From assembly GCA_958439725.1 (NCBI GenBank), contig CAUBWJ010000010.1, positions 7,930 through 71,929 of the forward strand: a stretch of 64,000 bases of DNA. Direction: 5' to 3'. This DNA comes from an uncultured Muribaculaceae bacterium (GTDB lineage: Bacteria; Bacteroidota; Bacteroidia; Bacteroidales; Muribaculaceae). A program made the position numbers and the translations under genes. Below the pieces are notes generated by a model. The model was not told the DNA's origin. It saw only the letters and a list, made by a program, of their open reading frames with translations, and made no database searches. Shown piece after piece: positions 61,697 through 64,000 of the stretch; position 1 is the stretch's first letter, and each line of letters begins with the position of its first letter.

Positions 61697-61990
61697 CAAA
61701 CGAAACGAACACGTACAGGGTCGGCCCCGCACACGGGGGCGGATATCATGAATCAAACAAAGCACAATTATTTGTTTCTCAATACCGTATCCCACTCATC
61801 TTGAACGGGTTCCCCACCGGAATCCTTTCTGTAGGTTCCCCGACTCCGGTCACGCCAAACCTCGTCCGGCACGCGCCGCCGTAGGCTTTGCGCTGTTCGA
61901 CCGACGCCGTCCCGCATCCGGCTCTTCCGGATGCCCGCAGCCTGAAATAGAGCAGTACAATGTTTTGTTAGACAATATATACTTGAATTT
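61697..61990 (+). other. Possibly transcribed region without a recognised gene
   Basis: After the promoter there are a hairpin (CCCCG-CACA-CGGGG near 61726), an 18-codon frame from ATG 61749 (MNQTKHNYLFLNTVSHSS) and, further on, a strong hairpin GCATCCGG-CTCTT-CCGGATGC (about 61914-61934). It is not the dispersed repeat. An 88-codon minus-strand frame (61768-62034) overlaps it. It could be a leader, an RNA gene or a remnant; I match no known riboswitch. Confidence 0.35.
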
Positions 61991-62070
61991 TGGTTATGAG
62001 GGAGGTGCGCTTCTGTGAAGAAGTGCACTTTCATTTTAAACCTGTTCCGGTGTTACCATGCGCGCCTCGC

Positions 62071-62313
62071 TGCCCCCGAAAGCGTGGGCAGTCTGCCTGG
62101 ATTCCCACGCTTACGCACACTGCGTCCTCGCCATTCCCAGGCTCGCCGCAGGCGGGACGGACGGCATTTTTCCCCGCAGCTGATGCAGCGGGTTTTACAA
62201 AACCCCGCGGCTCCGCCGCTCCGAGCCGGCTCACCTTATACATATACATGGGGTATATACATATACATGGGGTATTGCAGACTCCTTTTAACAACCATTA
62301 TTTTACATTGACC
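62071..62313 (+). repeat. Dispersed-repeat copy with long conserved tail
   Basis: The 243-bp block matches 41912-42128 on the other strand. It includes a tandem duplication absent there (TATACATATACATGGGG occurring twice), then GTATTGCAGAC and a shared tail ending ACATTGACC. A plus-strand frame of 136 codons across it is repeat-derived. Confidence 0.8.
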
Positions 62314-62363
62314 CGTTTTACTCGCCGGATTCTAAAGTTTCTTAAAGGAAATGTGAAAAATGT

Positions 62364-62391
62364 TTTGGTTAAAAAAAAAGAATTACCTTTG
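62364..62391 (+). promoter_or_regulatory. Probable promoter of the last lipoprotein gene
   Basis: TTTG (62364-62367) and TACCTTTG (62384-62391) with 16 bp between, slightly shorter than usual. Confidence 0.45.
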
Positions 62392-62440
62392 CAGGCATAG
62401 TTATTTAGTAGATTATAGTTTACACACAAAACATTTTGCA

Positions 62441-63730
62441 ATGAAAAAGAAAATCCTCAGCCTCGCGGCTGCCGTTGCCATGCTCGGAATGTTTGCATCC
62501 TGCAGCAGCGACGATCCCAAATCTCCCACTCCCGATCCTGATCCCGATCCCGTTGTTGTTCCCGGCCAGGACATTCCCGCCAATGAATACAAAGGCAACG
62601 CCGTTACCCTTACAATGGGCGATGCTCCCGTTGCAGGCCAGATTGTAAAATTCACACCCGGAACAGAACCTAAGCTTACAATAGAAAGCGAACCCATCAA
62701 CCTCAGCGAACTGATAGCAGGCGCCGCAGCCCAGTCTAAGGCCGACGGCGATATCATGCTTCCCACTCCCGGCCTGATTCCCGGCAGTCCCTCCGTAACA
62801 ATACCCCTCACCCTCACGGGCGAGGCCGACACATGCTCTTTCACCGGCAACACCCAGACCGACTATTGCACCTTCAACTATACCGGCGCTGTAGGCCCTA
62901 ACGGTGTTACTCTGAAAATCAGCGACGTGAAGCTCAAAAACACTTCGCTCGCCGGAAAGTATAATTTAAATCCTTTAGCCGGTAATTTCTCTAATATTGC
63001 TCGCGTGGTCTGGAAATCGGAAAAAGGACTTGAACTTTTCGGTTCTGAAATGCCAGTTGGAGACTTACTCAGTTTTGTATTGGTTATTCCCCTTATTGGT
63101 GAGGATGAAGATGGAAATCCTCAATTCTCAGTATGTGAAATGCTCGAAGCAGCCCTAAAGTCTGTTACTTTTGCCGAAAATGGTGATTTGACGGCAGAGT
63201 ATGCCGAGATTCAGGACGATGGCAGTCTCTCAGACAAATTTACCACCGCCCCTGCGGGTCTGGCTCAATATGTGGTAAAGGATGACAATACATTACTTCT
63301 CTTCCTAAATCCCCGGCAGATTATCGCGAACACCCTTTCAAAAGCAACGGAAAGTGGGATGAATCCTGATGAAGTAATTGAGGGACTTATCAATTATCTC
63401 CTCCCGATGGTGGCCAATGGTATTCCTGTAAACTTCGGTCGTGCTCTTGAATCAGGTTACGATGACGATTACAATCTTGTTACCAAGCCGTCAGAAGACC
63501 CGAATTCCTACAGCTTCTATCTTGGAACGGAAGTGCTTTTGCCCGTGTTAAAGACAGTTGGACCTCTACTTTCCGATCCATCAGTTATTGAGATGATTAT
63601 GGCAGAAGTGAAAAAGGATCCTTCAATGGCAGGAATGGCCGATATGCTTCAAGGAATGTTAATGTCACTTCCTGGGGTTATCGATACAACCTCCCAGGTT
63701 GAAATAGGCATAAACTTCACTCGCGAGTAA
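62441..63730 (+). CDS. Lipoprotein of unknown function
   Basis: 429 residues from ATG 62441 (MKKKILSLAAAVAMLGMF); the frame stays open to 62360, but that part overlaps the promoter. The lipobox is LGMFASC, followed by a Ser/Asp and Pro-Asp repeat linker (SPTPDPDPDPVVVPG). The mature part begins YKGNAVTLTMGDAPVAGQIV, a beta-rich start found in several small Bacteroidales lipoproteins. The second half is helical (PDEVIEGLINYLLPMVANGI). Codons change from C-ending (first 170) to T/A-ending (rest) near 62950. A terminator follows. Confidence 0.8.
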   Translation: MKKKILSLAAAVAMLGMFASCSSDDPKSPTPDPDPDPVVVPGQDIPANEYKGNAVTLTMGDAPVAGQIVKFTPGTEPKLTIESEPINLSELIAGAAAQSKADGDIMLPTPGLIPGSPSVTIPLTLTGEADTCSFTGNTQTDYCTFNYTGAVGPNGVTLKISDVKLKNTSLAGKYNLNPLAGNFSNIARVVWKSEKGLELFGSEMPVGDLLSFVLVIPLIGEDEDGNPQFSVCEMLEAALKSVTFAENGDLTAEYAEIQDDGSLSDKFTTAPAGLAQYVVKDDNTLLLFLNPRQIIANTLSKATESGMNPDEVIEGLINYLLPMVANGIPVNFGRALESGYDDDYNLVTKPSEDPNSYSFYLGTEVLLPVLKTVGPLLSDPSVIEMIMAEVKKDPSMAGMADMLQGMLMSLPGVIDTTSQVEIGINFTRE

Positions 63731-63779
63731 TCATCGCCTGACATAAGGGCTTCCGCCCCGCGGACGTCTCACCAAAATA

Positions 63780-63825
63780 AACCTCGGCGTGTCAAATCAG
63801 TTTTGGCACGCCGAGGTTTTGTTTT
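63780..63825 (+). terminator. Terminator after the last lipoprotein gene
   Basis: ACCTCGGCGTG and CACGCCGAGGT pair perfectly across a 15-nt loop, followed by TTTTGTTTT. Confidence 0.85.
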
Positions 63826-63859
63826 ATATAGAATGAGCGGCAAAATACTGCCCCCTGCT

Positions 63860-64000
63860 GTTGCGTAAGCGTGAGCAGTCTGTCGGGTTCCCAAGCTTAC
63901 GCACACTGCGGCATCGCGCTCTCCGAGGCTTGCCGCAGAGAGAAGGGGGGGCCTCCGGTCCCGCAGCTGACGCAGCGGGTTGTACAGAAATCGCCGCTCC
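63860..64000 (+). repeat. Dispersed-repeat copy, cut by the right edge
   Basis: Contains the head (GTGAGCAGTCTGTCGGG, then TTCCCAAGCTTACGCACAC), the CGCGCTCTCCGAGGCTTGCC block and the core CCCGCAGCTGACGCAGCGGG with TTGTACAGAAATCGCCGC. This copy joins the two sub-types seen elsewhere (head of 62071, core of 35161), showing they are one family. Confidence 0.8.

Noticed and set aside
61990..62400. 136-codon plus-strand frame before the last lipoprotein
   Set aside because: Mostly repeat sequence, shared with the minus-strand frame at 41864-42115; no start signals and it runs into the next promoter.

Overview
The window looks like chromosomal DNA of a gut Bacteroidales bacterium. Muribaculaceae is my best guess, but it is inference only. 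The evidence is two SusC/SusD pairs, GH92, GH123 and GH141-like secreted glycosidases, Wzi-like and DcaP-like outer membrane proteins, the lptE-TPR-secG cluster, weak Shine-Dalgarno sites, and many promoters of the Bacteroidota form TTTG-N(~20)-TAnnTTTG. Housekeeping genes are GC-rich with C/G-ending codons. Susbtantial gene-free stretches of 0.3-1.1 kb are filled by one family of dispersed repeats.

Layout. 1-6.8 kb (minus): an edge-truncated membrane-anchored protein, aroA, mfd and an S41 C-terminal protease. 7.1-8.0 kb (plus): a HigBA-like toxin-antitoxin pair. 8.1-8.3 kb: two tandem tRNA-Asn genes. 8.4-8.9 kb: repeats. 8.9-17.2 kb (minus): gluQ, xerD, a short methyltransferase-like protein, a YfhO membrane protein and a tricorn-like protease. 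17.8-23.2 kb (plus): the first SusC/SusD pair. 23.3-24.4 kb: a four-helix-bundle gene enclosed by 9-bp tandem arrays. 24.5-29.7 kb: a small lipoprotein, a Wzi-like protein, a porin, an SDR close to 7-alpha-hydroxysteroid dehydrogenase, and fmt. 29.9-34.4 kb: GH92 and a GH141-like beta-helix enzyme. 34.4-35.5 kb: a gene remnant and a 77-bp tandem repeat. 35.5-41.4 kb (minus): secG, a TPR-region protein, lptE, rsmF, pfkA, a membrane protein and a flippase-like protein. 41.6-43.1 kb: a possible small RNA, a repeat copy, a HepT/MntA pair and tRNA-Ala. 43.4-49.6 kb: comM/yifB, a DUF4369-like lipoprotein, pldA, a DUF2752 protein, a GYF-CD225 protein, deoC, a MazG-like protein and dtd. 49.7-50.2 kb: a decayed toxin with its intact antitoxin and operator. 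50.3-53.2 kb: GH123 and rlmN. 53.9-61.4 kb: the second PUL-like operon (susC, susD and an unclassified lipoprotein). 62.4-63.7 kb: a lipoprotein of unknown function.

The most striking observation is in the second SusC. Its signal-peptide segment and its receptor body lie in different frames and meet exactly at a run of ten G residues (54091-54100). Nine or twelve Gs would restore one continuous 1099-residue (G9) transporter, which suggests slipped-strand phase variation of a nutrient receptor, unless the run is a sequencing error. Other leads are the four-helix-bundle gene framed by same-orientation 9-bp arrays, the dispersed repeats that often sit as inverted pairs, and a promoter-to-terminator interval that could encode a small RNA.

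All family assignments come from reading motifs and from memory. No database search was run.
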